Shown: one piece after another, positions 51,687 through 61,956 of the stretch
How the letters are laid out: each line of letters opens with the position of its first letter
How positions within the stretch are numbered: position 1 is the stretch's first letter
Origin: Ga0077530 sp046293075
GTDB lineage: Bacteria > Pseudomonadota > Alphaproteobacteria > Rhizobiales > Hyphomicrobiaceae
Length of the DNA: 64,000 nt
Direction: 5' to 3'
NCBI GenBank assembly: GCA_046293075.1
Contig: JBKBPL010000021.1
Coordinates: 15,932 to 79,931, forward strand
Made by a program: the position numbers and the translations under genes
Notes under the pieces: model-generated
What the model was told of the DNA's origin: nothing
Databases searched by the model: none
Seen by the model: the letters and a program-made list of their open reading frames with translations, nothing else

Positions 51687-51718
51687 GGCCTCCGATGATC
51701 CCTGATCGCGCGGAGGCC
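51687..51718 (+). promoter_or_regulatory. Shine-Dalgarno-sequestering hairpin of MetE-like gene
   Basis: ggcctccg (51687-51694) pairs perfectly with cggaggcc (51711-51718); a nested gatc-cct-gatc stem sits in the loop. The right arm contains the GGAGG (51712-51716) that serves the ATG at 51722. When folded, the ribosome site is fully buried. This is the layout of translational switches (RNA thermometers, riboswitches, leader attenuators). No known riboswitch class is recognised. Confidence 0.55.
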
Positions 51719-51721
51719 CCG

Positions 51722-52756
51722 ATGACCCATAAGCTCCTTCCGACGACGCTCGTCGGCAGCTATCCCCAGCCCGGCTGGCTCGTCGACAGGGAGATCCTGG
51801 TCGGCAGCCAGCCGGCGCGCGTGCGCATGGAGAAGGTCTGGCGCTTCAGTGGCGATCTGCTCATCGAAGCGCAACAGGATGCCGCCCGCCTCGTCGTCGC
51901 TGACCAGGAGCGTGCGGGCGTCGATATTCTCACGGACGGCGAGGTGGGTCGCGAGAGCTACTTCAATCTCTTCGCGACAGGCTTGAAGGGTATCGACCTC
52001 GACCGCCCGGGCACGGCCACCAACCGCCGCGGCGGCACCTCGCAGGTGCCGCGTGTCGCCGGCCCCATTGCGTGGGAGCGCTCCACGCTCGCGCCGGCTG
52101 CAGCGTTCCTGCGCTCCATCACGACGCGCCCGATCAAGGTGACGGTGCCGGGCCCCTTCACGCTCACCTCGCTCTGCCAGGACGATCACTACGGCGATGT
52201 CGAGGCGCTCGCGGTGGCCTATGCCGATGCGGTCAATGCCGAGCTCAAGGCGCTCAAGGCCGTCGGCGTCGATGTCGTGCAGCTCGACGAGCCCTATCTA
52301 CAGGCGCGGCCCGAGGAGGCGCGCAAGTTTGCCATTCCCGTCATCAACCGCGCGCTTTCGGGCGTCGAGGGCACGACCGCGCTGCATCTCTGCTTTGGCT
52401 ATGCCTATGTCGTGAAGGAGAAGCCCTCGGGCTACTCGTTCCTCGCCGAGCTCGAGGCCTGCACGGTGGACCAGGTCTCCATCGAGGCGGCACAGCCGAA
52501 GCTCGATCTTTCGATCCTTGCGGCACTGCCGAGCAAGACCGTGATCCTCGGCGTGCTCGATCTCGAGCGCACGACGGCGGAGACGGCGGACGAGGTTGCA
52601 GACCGCATCCGCACGGCGCTGAAGCACATCCCGGCCGAGCGCCTCGTCATCGCGCCCGACTGCGGGATGAAGTACCTTCCCCGCCCCCTCGCCTACGCGA
52701 AGATGAAGGCCATGTGCGACGGCGCAGCGATCGTGCGGGGTGAGATTGAGGGGTGA
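51722..52756 (+). CDS. Cobalamin-independent methionine synthase (MetE C-terminal)-like protein
   Basis: TIM-barrel protein of 344 residues, about half the size of MetE and matching only its C-terminal catalytic half. LLPTTLVGSYPQPGWL opens the fold; VTVPGPFTLTSLCQD and VVQLDEPYLQAR are in the core. Zinc-ligand positions appear as LHLCFG (His/Cys) and IAPDCGM (Cys). Such stand-alone proteins transfer methyl groups from donors other than folate, or act on homocysteine with help from another protein. GGAGG lies five bases before ATG 51722; an in-frame ATG at 51695 lies inside the hairpin. The sequestered ribosome site suggests translational control. Confidence 0.82.
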   Translation: MTHKLLPTTLVGSYPQPGWLVDREILVGSQPARVRMEKVWRFSGDLLIEAQQDAARLVVADQERAGVDILTDGEVGRESYFNLFATGLKGIDLDRPGTATNRRGGTSQVPRVAGPIAWERSTLAPAAAFLRSITTRPIKVTVPGPFTLTSLCQDDHYGDVEALAVAYADAVNAELKALKAVGVDVVQLDEPYLQARPEEARKFAIPVINRALSGVEGTTALHLCFGYAYVVKEKPSGYSFLAELEACTVDQVSIEAAQPKLDLSILAALPSKTVILGVLDLERTTAETADEVADRIRTALKHIPAERLVIAPDCGMKYLPRPLAYAKMKAMCDGAAIVRGEIEG

Positions 52757-52872
52757 GCGGGCGGCTGCCAATGACGGCACGCCGATCGCGTGATGGCTGT
52801 CCCAGTCTGTGGCCTTCTGCTGACCTGATTGTGTCTACTCAATGTACTTTGCATATGTGTATGGCGTCACTG

Positions 52873-53148
52873 ATGCGACGGTTCATCATCGAGCGCGACA
52901 TCCCCTCGGTCGGCATATTCGAGCGCGAGCAACTGCGGGAAGCGGCCAAGACGTCCAACAAGGCCCTCGCCCAGCTCGCGCCGGACATCCAGCGGGTCGC
53001 GTCCTACGCGGCGGACAACAAGACCTTCTGCGTCTATCTGGCGAAGGACGAGGCCGTCATCTACAAGCACGCCGAGATCAGCGGATTTCCCGCGACGGTC
53101 ATCACGGTAGTGAAGCGCACCATCGATCCGACGGCGGCTGCGGGTTGA
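52873..53148 (+). CDS. DUF4242 (SCO4226-type nickel-binding) protein
   Basis: Small cytoplasmic protein of 91 residues. MRRFIIERDIPSVGIFEREQ, then VASYAADNKTFCVYLAKDE and HAEISGFPA match the ferredoxin-like DUF4242 family, whose Streptomyces member SCO4226 binds nickel. Function is not known in proteobacteria. I chose ATG 52873, where homology starts; ATG 52861 would add four residues. It lies 116 bases after the MetE-like gene, and co-transcription is possible. Confidence 0.82.
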   Translation: MRRFIIERDIPSVGIFEREQLREAAKTSNKALAQLAPDIQRVASYAADNKTFCVYLAKDEAVIYKHAEISGFPATVITVVKRTIDPTAAAG

Positions 53149-53524
53149 GGTCGGCGCGGTCTCGATGAGCTTTGATGCGGTGAGCGCGTCAGCGCCATGG
53201 CGTTGACATGTGATTTGCGTGCGTGCTCCGAGCCATGCGGGATCGGTCTCGCGGGACAGCGCCGTCCTGCCGAGCGTGCAAGCGGCGCGGCGGAGCCAGG
53301 ACTTAGCGTTGCGACCGGCAAGGGCGAGATGTACTGCGCCAAGCTCCAGCGGGTCGATGGCACATTAAGGCTACGTTCTTGGAGGATGACCGGTCCATCA
53401 AGACGCCGACCATTCAAATGTACCAGAGCAAAAGCGGTCGTTCCGGCAATCAATACTTTTCCTTTGTGCGGAACGAGATCGGGTGGACCTGAGCAGCTAG
53501 CAAGCCGGCCTGGCCGCCGCCCCC
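53149..53524. other. Intergenic region between DUF4242 gene and dnaJ
   Basis: 376 bases where two genes converge. Its right half is lower in GC than its neighbours and contains an open frame without a start that reads like protein (listed as a possible gene remnant). No strong terminator hairpin is seen. Confidence 0.5.
53307..53492 (+). pseudogene. Possible remnant of a short gene (no start codon)
   Basis: An open frame of about 61 codons runs between stop codons at 53304 and 53490. Its second half reads like a real protein end: GRWHIKATFLEDDRSIKTPT, then GNQYFSFVRNEIGWT before TGA. It uses codons rare in this DNA (aaa, caa, att, ttt). No ATG, GTG or TTG start is found, and no ribosome site. 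I do not recognise a family. It may be the tail of a decayed or transferred gene, or chance. Confidence 0.3.
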
Positions 53525-54664
53525 TCACCCCCCCTTGCCCGGATCGAAGAACTCCTTCACCCGCGCAAAGAAGCCTGACGAGGCAGGGTTCGTCTCCTTG
53601 TTCGACTCGCGCTCGAACTCCTCCAAGAGCTCGCGCTGGCGCCGCGTGAGGTTCTTCGGCGTCTCGACCTCGACCTGGATGTACATGTCGCCGTGCACCT
53701 TCGAGCGCAGCACCGGCATGCCCTTGCCCTTGAGGCGGAACTGCTTGCCCGTCTCGGTGCCGGCGGGAACGGGCATGCGCACGCGGCTCCCGTCGACGGT
53801 CGGCACGTCGACATGGCCGCCGAGCGCCGCGGTCGTCATCGAGATCGGCACGCGGCAGAAGATGTCGGCGCCGTCGCGCTGGAAGAACTCGTGCGGCTTG
53901 ATCGAAAGAAAGATGTAGAGATCGCCCGTCGGGCCGCCGCGCCGTCCGGCCTCGCCCTCGCCCGCAAGGCGGATGCGCGTGCCGTCCTCGACGCCCGGCG
54001 GAATGGACACCGCGAGCGTGCGCTCCTTGGTGACGCGGCCCTGGCCGTGGCACTCGGGGCAGGGGTCGTCGATCGTCTCGCCGCGGCCCTGACACGTCGG
54101 GCACGTGCGCTCGATGGTGAAGAAGCCCTGGCTCGCGCGCACCTTGCCGCTGCCGCCGCAGGTCTGACAGGTGCTCGGACGCGAGCCGGCACGCGCGCCC
54201 GTGCCCGAGCACGTCTCGCACGTGACGCTGGTCGGCACGCGGATCTGCGCCTGCTTGCCGGTGTAGGCCTCGGCAAGCGTGATCTCCATGTTGTAGCGCA
54301 GGTCCGCGCCGCGCTCGCGCGCCGTGCGCTGGCGGCCGCCGCGCCTGCCGCCCATGAACTCCCCGAAGAGATCGTCGAAGATGTCGGACATCGAGGAGGA
54401 GAAGTCGGGGCCGAAGCCGCCGGGGCCGCGCCCGCCGCCCTCGAAGGCCGCGTGGCCGAACTGGTCGTAGGCGGCGCGCTTCTGCTCGTCCTTCAGGACC
54501 TCGTAAGCCTCGTTGATCTCCTTGAACTTCTGCTCGGCAGTCTTGTCGCCCGGGTTGCGGTCGGGATGATGCTCCTTGGCGAGGCGGCGGAAGGCGGACT
54601 TGATCTCCGCGTCGCTGGCGCCGCGCTTGATGCCGAGAACGTCGTAGTAGTCGCGCTTGGCCAT
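53525..54664 (-). CDS. dnaJ: Chaperone DnaJ
   Basis: Co-chaperone of 379 residues that delivers clients to DnaK and stimulates its ATPase. The J domain carries HPD at 33-35 (KEHHPDRNPGD). A Gly/Phe-rich linker follows (GGRGPGGFGPDF), then four zinc repeats CETCSGTG, CQTCGGSG, CPTCQGRG and CPECHGQG, and a C-terminal client-binding domain. ATG 54664 was chosen because MAKRDYYDVLG is the canonical start; no good ribosome site precedes it, so some dnaK read-through is expected. dnaK ends 168 bases upstream. Confidence 0.97.
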   Translation of the reverse strand: MAKRDYYDVLGIKRGASDAEIKSAFRRLAKEHHPDRNPGDKTAEQKFKEINEAYEVLKDEQKRAAYDQFGHAAFEGGGRGPGGFGPDFSSSMSDIFDDLFGEFMGGRRGGRQRTARERGADLRYNMEITLAEAYTGKQAQIRVPTSVTCETCSGTGARAGSRPSTCQTCGGSGKVRASQGFFTIERTCPTCQGRGETIDDPCPECHGQGRVTKERTLAVSIPPGVEDGTRIRLAGEGEAGRRGGPTGDLYIFLSIKPHEFFQRDGADIFCRVPISMTTAALGGHVDVPTVDGSRVRMPVPAGTETGKQFRLKGKGMPVLRSKVHGDMYIQVEVETPKNLTRRQRELLEEFERESNKETNPASSGFFARVKEFFDPGKGG

Positions 54665-54832
54665 GAGAACGTAATCCAATCTCTGCCCGCCGGGTCAGTC
54701 CCCCCGGGCATTGCATCGCTCCAGGCATGAGATCGCCCCTGACCGGCCGGCCGGTGCCCCGCCTGAGAGGATCCCGCGGGATATCTCGGCGGCAGCGCGG
54801 CGGTCAGGGGTCGGCATGGTGCGGCTCCGAGG

Positions 54833-56767
<1,935 letters not shown>

Positions 56768-56887
56768 TTTCTTCTCAATCCTCTCGTTGCGGCAAACCGG
56801 CCGGGTCCGCTCAGGCACCCGCTCGTGCGTTCAACCCTTGGGGGTAGCAGCTCCGGTTCCCTGGAGTTGGTGATTTGGCTCAACGGT

Positions 56888-56915
56888 ATATAGGAGTGCG
56901 CCTGGGGCCCTGCAA
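56888..56915 (-). promoter_or_regulatory. Candidate dnaK promoter
   Basis: On the minus strand TTGCAG (56910-56915) is followed after 16 bases by CTATAT (56888-56893). The -10 resembles the CYTATNT pattern of alphaproteobacterial RpoH promoters, but the -35 is weak for either RpoH or housekeeping sigma. It leaves a leader of about 115 bases before dnaK. Confidence 0.4.
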
Positions 56916-56968
56916 CGCCCGCAATCCACACCTTTGTGACAATTTTGCACTGTGAGATTGCATGAGGC

Positions 56969-57733
56969 TTATGCGCTGCCGGGCGGCTCGGAGGGCCCGC
57001 CATGGCCGGCGTTGTCATTGCCGTCTTCAGGCGCGGCCGCAGCGCCTCCTGTTGCCTCTGCACCCTGGGCTGGCGCCGCTTTCTCGGGCCTGGGCCCCCC
57101 CTTGGCGACCACGACCGATGCCGGGCGCAGCACCCGATCCTCGATCATGTATCCCGCCTCGAAGACGCGCACGACCGTGCCATTCGGCACGCTCGGATCC
57201 TGGTGCTCCATGACGGCCTGGTGCTGATGGGGGTCGAACGAGGCGCCCTCGGCGGCGATACGCTTGATGCCGTAGCGCTCGAGCACACCGAGCAGGCCAC
57301 GCTCGGTCACGGTCACGCCATCGAGGAGGCCCTTGAGGATCGGGTCGGTGGTGTCCGAAGGGGCGGCAGCGAGCGCCCGCTCCAGATTGTCGGCGACCGA
57401 CAGCATGTCGCGGGCGAACTTCGACACGGCATATTTCTGGGTGTCGAGGCGCTCGCGCTCCGCGCGCTTGCGGATGTTGTCCATCTCGGCATAGGCGCGC
57501 AAAAGCTGATCCTTGAGGTCGGCAATCTCGGCCTGGAGAGCTTGCACGCGCGACGGCTCGGCTGCCGCCTCCTGAGATGGCTCCGGGCCCGTTGCGGCCT
57601 CGCCCGCCTGCTGGCTGTATTCGGCAGCGGCCGCATCGCGCTGGGCAGTAGTACCGGGGGGCCCTTTGGAATCAGGCTCAGGCGCCCCGGCGCCATGCCC
57701 CGGCGCCTGGGGGTCGTGGGTCTGGTTGCTCAT
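56969..57733 (-). CDS. grpE: Nucleotide exchange factor GrpE
   Basis: Releases ADP from DnaK and acts as a thermosensor. Protein of 254 residues. A low-complexity Ala/Pro/Gln-rich N-terminus of about 60 residues precedes a long coiled coil (VQALQAEIADLKDQLLRAYA, then EMDNIRKRAERE). The C-terminal beta domain has FDPHQHQAVMEHQD and GYMIEDRVLRPASVVVAKGG. A further Pro/Gly/Ala tail of about 45 residues is unusual, so the protein is longer than many GrpEs (about 200). GAGGACAC precedes the ATG. hrcA ends 128 bases upstream on the same strand. Confidence 0.95.
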   Translation of the reverse strand: MSNQTHDPQAPGHGAGAPEPDSKGPPGTTAQRDAAAAEYSQQAGEAATGPEPSQEAAAEPSRVQALQAEIADLKDQLLRAYAEMDNIRKRAERERLDTQKYAVSKFARDMLSVADNLERALAAAPSDTTDPILKGLLDGVTVTERGLLGVLERYGIKRIAAEGASFDPHQHQAVMEHQDPSVPNGTVVRVFEAGYMIEDRVLRPASVVVAKGGPRPEKAAPAQGAEATGGAAAAPEDGNDNAGHGGPSEPPGSA

Positions 57734-57861
57734 GTGTCCTCGTGCTCGTCCCAGTGAATTGGGCCAGTGGCGCGCGCTGACATGCTCGAGATCCGCCGGG
57801 TCCGAGCATCCGGCAGACTGTCGCGCCCGAACCCCGCATATCATGCGACGGGGCGACAAAA

Positions 57862-58932
57862 TCAAGTCAAAGTGCGGCTGATCAGGCGTGCGGTATAATC
57901 CACCATCGGGATGATGCGCGCGTAGTTCAGTCGCGTCGGGCCGATGACGCCGAGCACCCCGACGATCTTGCGCGAGGAATCGCGGAAGGGCGAGACGACC
58001 AGCGAAGAGCCCGAGAGGGAGAACAACTGGTTCTCCGAGCCGATGAAGATGTGCACGCCGTCACCCTTCTCCGCGAGGCCGAGCAGTTGTACAAGCTCGC
58101 GCTTGGCTTCGAGATCGTCGAAGAGCTGGCGGATGCGCTCGAGGTCCTCGATGGCGGTGAGGTCCTTGAGAAGGTTGCCCTGTCCGCGCACGATCAGGCT
58201 CTTGCGCTCGTCCGCCGAGCCCGACCACGTCGCAAGTCCGGCCTCGATCACCTTCTTCGTCAGTGCGTCGAGCTCTGCCTTGGCCGTCGCAAGCTGGTTC
58301 TCGATGGTCGACTTTGCCTCGGCGAGGTTCAGGCCGCGGATGTGGGCGTTGAGGTAGTTCGTTGCCTCCACGAGCGCGGACGGCGGCAGGCCGCGGGGAA
58401 TGTTGATCACCCGGTTCTCGACCGACTGATCCTCGCCGACGAGGACGACAAGGGCCTTGCCCGGCTCGAGTGGCACGAACTCGATGTGCTTGAGCCGGCT
58501 GTCACGCTTCTCGCTGATAACGAGGCCGGCACAGTGCGAAAGGCCCGAGATCATGTCGCCGGCCTCGGCCAACACCTGGTCGACCGAGCGCTGCCGCTTG
58601 ACCTTGAGCTGAGCCTCGATCTGGCGGCGTTCCTCCTCCGTCAGGTTGCCGACCTCGAGCAGCCCGTCGACGAAGAGGCGGAGGCCCGACTGTGTCGGCA
58701 GGCGGCCGGCAGACGTGTGCGGCGCATAGATGAGACCGAGATGCTCGAGGTCCGACATCACGTTGCGCACGGATGCCGGGGAGAGAGTCATGGGCAGGTG
58801 GCGCGAGATATTGCGCGAGCCGACCGGCTCGCCGGTCGCGAGATAGGATTCGACGATCTGCCGAAAGATCTCGCGTGTGCGCTCATTGAGCTGGATGAGC
58901 CCAGTTGCGGTTTCCTTCGTGGGACGGTCCAA
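57862..58932 (-). CDS. hrcA: Heat-inducible transcription repressor HrcA
   Basis: Represses heat-shock genes by binding CIRCE elements with help from GroEL. Protein of 356 residues. A winged helix lies near the start (QIVESYLATGEPVGSRNISR, then LSPASVRNVMSDLEHLGLI and PHTSAGRLPT). A GAF-like dimerisation domain and a C-terminal GVLGVIGPTRLNYARIIPMV follow. The start codon is TTG: GGAGGTGATC stands three bases before it, an almost full anti-16S match. No CIRCE inverted repeat is seen near hrcA, dnaK or grpE, so HrcA's targets are probably elsewhere (groESL). Confidence 0.95.
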   Translation of the reverse strand: MDRPTKETATGLIQLNERTREIFRQIVESYLATGEPVGSRNISRHLPMTLSPASVRNVMSDLEHLGLIYAPHTSAGRLPTQSGLRLFVDGLLEVGNLTEEERRQIEAQLKVKRQRSVDQVLAEAGDMISGLSHCAGLVISEKRDSRLKHIEFVPLEPGKALVVLVGEDQSVENRVINIPRGLPPSALVEATNYLNAHIRGLNLAEAKSTIENQLATAKAELDALTKKVIEAGLATWSGSADERKSLIVRGQGNLLKDLTAIEDLERIRQLFDDLEAKRELVQLLGLAEKGDGVHIFIGSENQLFSLSGSSLVVSPFRDSSRKIVGVLGVIGPTRLNYARIIPMVDYTARLISRTLT

Positions 58933-58933
58933 A

Positions 58934-58943
58934 GATCACCTCC
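58934..58943 (-). promoter_or_regulatory. Extended Shine-Dalgarno ahead of TTG start of hrcA
   Basis: The ten bases GGAGGTGATC fit the 3' end of alphaproteobacterial 16S rRNA almost completely and decide the TTG start at 58932. A strong ribosome site paired with a weak start codon suggests fine-set expression. Confidence 0.7.
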
Positions 58944-58979
58944 GGGGGCGCAAGCATGCGGGCGCCAGGACGGTCCATC

Positions 58980-59008
58980 ATGTTAGAAATGCCCCAATGC
59001 TACGTCAA
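58980..59008 (-). promoter_or_regulatory. Candidate sigma-70-type promoter of hrcA
   Basis: On the minus strand TTGACG (59003-59008) is followed after exactly 17 bases by TAACAT (58980-58985), matching the consensus at 5 of 6 and 4 of 6. Transcription would begin about 40 bases before the TTG. A copy of a ten-base direct repeat (58968-58977) covers the likely start point. Confidence 0.55.
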
Positions 59009-59098
59009 ACTAGTGCACCATCGCCTTTTTTCAATGCCTTGCGATGCGCGGATGCGCGCCTATGCTGATCGGAGAGGTGGGTGCCCAAGGAGGCTGTC

Positions 59099-60016
59099 AT
59101 GAGCAAACTGCCCGACCACGACCCCGTCCCCGGCGACGCCTATTCCTGCGACGCGATTGAGCACGTCATCGTGCCGCGCGCCCGCGACATCGGCGGTTTC
59201 GAGGTGCGCCGCGCACTCCCGTCGGCGCGCAAGCAGATGGTTGGCCCGTTCATTTTCTTCGACCAGATGGGCCCGGCCGAGTTCCTGCTCGGCACGGGCA
59301 TGGACGTACGCCCCCACCCTCATATCGGGCTCGCCACGGTGACCTATCTCTTCCAGGGCGAGATCTGGCACCGTGACAGCCTCGGCACCTCACAGCCGAT
59401 CCGGGCCGGCGAGCTCAACCTGATGACGGCGGGCTCCGGCATCGTCCATTCCGAGCGCACGAGCCCTGAGGTCCGCGCCAAGCCGCACGAGCTTTTCGGC
59501 ATCCAGGCCTGGGCGGCTTTGCCGAAGTCGCACGAAGAGGGGGCGCCCGCTTTCGCCCATCACGGCGTCGACGAGCTGCCGCGCATCATGGGGGAGGGCA
59601 AGCGCGTGCGGCTCGTCATGGGCGAGCTTTACGGTCAGCGCTCGCCCGTCGAGTTCCCGCATCCGAGCTTCTATGCCGAGGCGGTGCTGGCGCCCGGCGC
59701 CGTGCTGCCGCTCGATCCGGCCTACGATGAGCGCGCCGTCTACATTGCATCCGGGGAGATCGATATTGCCGGCGACCGCTTCGAGGCGGGCCGGCTGCTC
59801 GTCTTTCACCCCGGGGATCGCATCTCGATCCTGGCGCTCAGCAACGCGCGTCTGATGCTGCTCGGCGGCGAGCCCATGGATGGCCCCCGGCATATCTGGT
59901 GGAACTTCGTGTCGTCGTCACGCGACCGCATCGAGGCTGCCAAGGCCGATTGGAGAGCCAAGCGCTTCGGCGCCGTCCCCGGCGATGCGGAAGAGTTCAT
60001 CCCGCTGCCGGATTAA
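59099..60016 (+). CDS. Pirin family protein
   Basis: Cupin-fold protein of 305 residues with two beta-barrels. Metal-ligand histidines are in VRPHPHIGLATVTYLFQGE and SGIVHSERTSPE. GPFIFFDQMGPAEF and the C-terminal NFVSSSRDRIEAAKADW are family marks. Bacterial pirins act as quercetinase-like dioxygenases or bind metabolic enzymes. AAGGAGG lies five bases before ATG 59099. It is divergent from hrcA, a place often held by rph (RNase PH) in related genomes. Confidence 0.9.
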   Translation: MSKLPDHDPVPGDAYSCDAIEHVIVPRARDIGGFEVRRALPSARKQMVGPFIFFDQMGPAEFLLGTGMDVRPHPHIGLATVTYLFQGEIWHRDSLGTSQPIRAGELNLMTAGSGIVHSERTSPEVRAKPHELFGIQAWAALPKSHEEGAPAFAHHGVDELPRIMGEGKRVRLVMGELYGQRSPVEFPHPSFYAEAVLAPGAVLPLDPAYDERAVYIASGEIDIAGDRFEAGRLLVFHPGDRISILALSNARLMLLGGEPMDGPRHIWWNFVSSSRDRIEAAKADWRAKRFGAVPGDAEEFIPLPD

Positions 60017-60080
60017 CTGCGCGTTGTCGCCCATGCGCGCCGAAGAGGGCGGACGCGATCGAGAAGCAGCCCGCGGCGGC

Positions 60081-61400
60081 TCAGTAGGCCGAGGCCGTCT
60101 CGCCAACGCCATCGCGCTGGTAGAGATCACGGCGGAACTGGATGACGCCGTCCTCCGTCGCCCAGGCCGTGATGTAGACGAAGTACAGCGGCATGGGCTT
60201 CTTGAGGCGCACGTCCAGTCGCTCGCCTGACTTCTTCAGAGCAAGGACGCGCTCCTGGTCCCAGCCCTGGTCGGCCATCAGCCAGGTAGCGAGATGCTCG
60301 ATGCCCTGCACCCGCACGCAGCCTGAGCTTGCAGCCCGGAAGTTGCGGCCGAACATGCGGTCCGAGGGGGTGTCGTGCATGTAGACGGAGTAGCTGTTGT
60401 GGAAGTTGATCTTCACGAAGCCGAGCGGGTTCTCGGGGCCGGGCTTCTGGCGGAAGGTCAAGCCAGCCGTCGCGGGACTGTTCCAGTTGATCTTCGTGCT
60501 GTCGAGCTTGCGGCCATCGCCGCCGTAGGCATCGATGCCGAACTTCGCAAGCACGTCCTGCCCCTTCTTGGCCATGGCGCGCCCGTTCGGGATCAGGTCC
60601 TTCTGGATCACGGTCGGGGGCAAATGCCAGACAGGATTGAAGTTCAACTCATGGATGTGCGAGCGCAGGATGGGCGTCTGTCGATCGGTCTTGCCGACGA
60701 CGCCCGAATGGCGTGAGACAACCTTGTCGTTCTCGACGGCCTCGATCTGCGCGGCCGGGATATTGACCACGACATAGCGCTTGGGGAGCGCGCGCGTCAT
60801 CTCGGTGAGCCGGCCGAGATTGGTCTTGAGCTGACGCAGGCGCGCGGCTGCAGACACGTTGAGCGCCGCAACCGTACGCTTGTCGACAATGCCCGTTGGC
60901 GTCAGGCCGTTTGAGGCCTGAAAGCGGCGCACGGCCCGCTCGAGCGCACCATCGTAGAACGAGGTACCGTAGTCGTCGCTGTCGCGAAGATCGCCGGACA
61001 AGGCGAGGCGCTGGCGGAGAAGGGTCACGGCCGAGCCGCTGGCGCCAGGCTGGAGCTGGACATCGGGAAGGGACTGCCAGCCCCCCTTTGCCACGATGTC
61101 GGAGTAGCGCTTGATCGCCTCTTTCAAGGCCGCGATGTTTTCGGGCGAAAGCGTGGGAAAGCCTTTCGGCGGGTTCGATTCCCACTGGCGCGCGAAGGAA
61201 TGATCATAGGTCGGAGGCGGCGTATAGCCGCTCGAGAAGGCCCCGTTCGTCCACGCACTGTTTATCCAGCTATTGCCTTCCGAGGCGTTCGCCACAGTCA
61301 GCGGCGCGACGAGTGTCAAGGCCACGGCAAGCCCACGCGCCAGCGAACCGACATGTGCGAGAGGTTCTCCGGCACCAGCATCCTTCGTTTCACCGTTCAT
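60081..61400 (-). CDS. L,D-transpeptidase, YcbB/LdtD-like
   Basis: Exported enzyme of 439 residues that forms 3-3 peptidoglycan cross-links. A signal or anchor (GLAVALTLVAPLTVANASE) is followed by a peptidoglycan-binding domain (GSAVTLLRQRLALSGDLRDS, then LERAVRRFQASNGLTPTGIV). The YkuD domain carries the active site from HDTPSDRMFGRNFRAASSGC onward, with His and Cys present. This layout matches YcbB rather than the smaller transpeptidase at 17351. No strong ribosome site is seen before the ATG at 61400; a somewhat different start is possible. Confidence 0.87.
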   Translation of the reverse strand: MNGETKDAGAGEPLAHVGSLARGLAVALTLVAPLTVANASEGNSWINSAWTNGAFSSGYTPPPTYDHSFARQWESNPPKGFPTLSPENIAALKEAIKRYSDIVAKGGWQSLPDVQLQPGASGSAVTLLRQRLALSGDLRDSDDYGTSFYDGALERAVRRFQASNGLTPTGIVDKRTVAALNVSAAARLRQLKTNLGRLTEMTRALPKRYVVVNIPAAQIEAVENDKVVSRHSGVVGKTDRQTPILRSHIHELNFNPVWHLPPTVIQKDLIPNGRAMAKKGQDVLAKFGIDAYGGDGRKLDSTKINWNSPATAGLTFRQKPGPENPLGFVKINFHNSYSVYMHDTPSDRMFGRNFRAASSGCVRVQGIEHLATWLMADQGWDQERVLALKKSGERLDVRLKKPMPLYFVYITAWATEDGVIQFRRDLYQRDGVGETASAY

Positions 61401-61956
61401 CGCAGTGTCCGCATCTTTTGTTTTTGAACACAGAACAAGTAGGTCGAAGATCGCCCTCAGATCCTCGCCTTAGCCCCCTCGACACCAATCCACGTGGCAG
61501 CGGCGAACCCCAACCCTCTGAAGCCTCCTCAGAGGCCTGCCTCAATGTCGCCACACATGCTTATTGCGGCAGATGGGTTAAAATTGGAAGACTCGACGGG
61601 ACGGCGGAGGTCGCTTGCTGGCGATCTGATGCAAAGGAGTCACGCTTGGGGCGCCGACGCCCGGTCGGCGGGCGCCGTGCATGGAAAGCGGGCCTACTTT
61701 GGTGATTCCGAGGTCCGCCGCCACGTCGCGGTAGGTGTCGGAGGCGGCCTTCGGCATCTCATCCACACGAGAAACATAGGCTTGCTGGTGTCCTTTCGAT
61801 CGCGAAGTTCGCTCGAGAGCCCGCTGCAGATGGTGACGAACGTCGCGGTTGGCACACTGGTGGATGGGCAACCGGCGAGCCCTTTTGTGGTCATGGCGTC
61901 GGCGGCCGATTCCGGATAGATGGAGCGGCTGACGAGCGGAGCAGGACACCAGGGCC
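61401..61956. other. Long intergenic region between transpeptidase and thiolase genes
   Basis: 556 bases. Open frames of about 140 codons exist on both strands, but none has a ribosome site, a consistent composition or a recognisable domain, so I call none. One minus-strand stretch near 61650-61780 (SRVDEMPKAASDTYRDVAAD) reads protein-like and might be a decayed gene. The promoters of both divergent neighbours should be here; no clear pair is seen. Confidence 0.45.

Noticed and set aside
53061..54728. Open frame of about 555 codons running through dnaJ in another frame
   Set aside because: dnaJ is unmistakable; the alternative frame is Arg-rich shadow sequence.
58933..59098. CIRCE element upstream of hrcA
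   Set aside because: No TTAGCACTC-N9-GAGTGCTAA-like repeat is present here or before dnaK and grpE.
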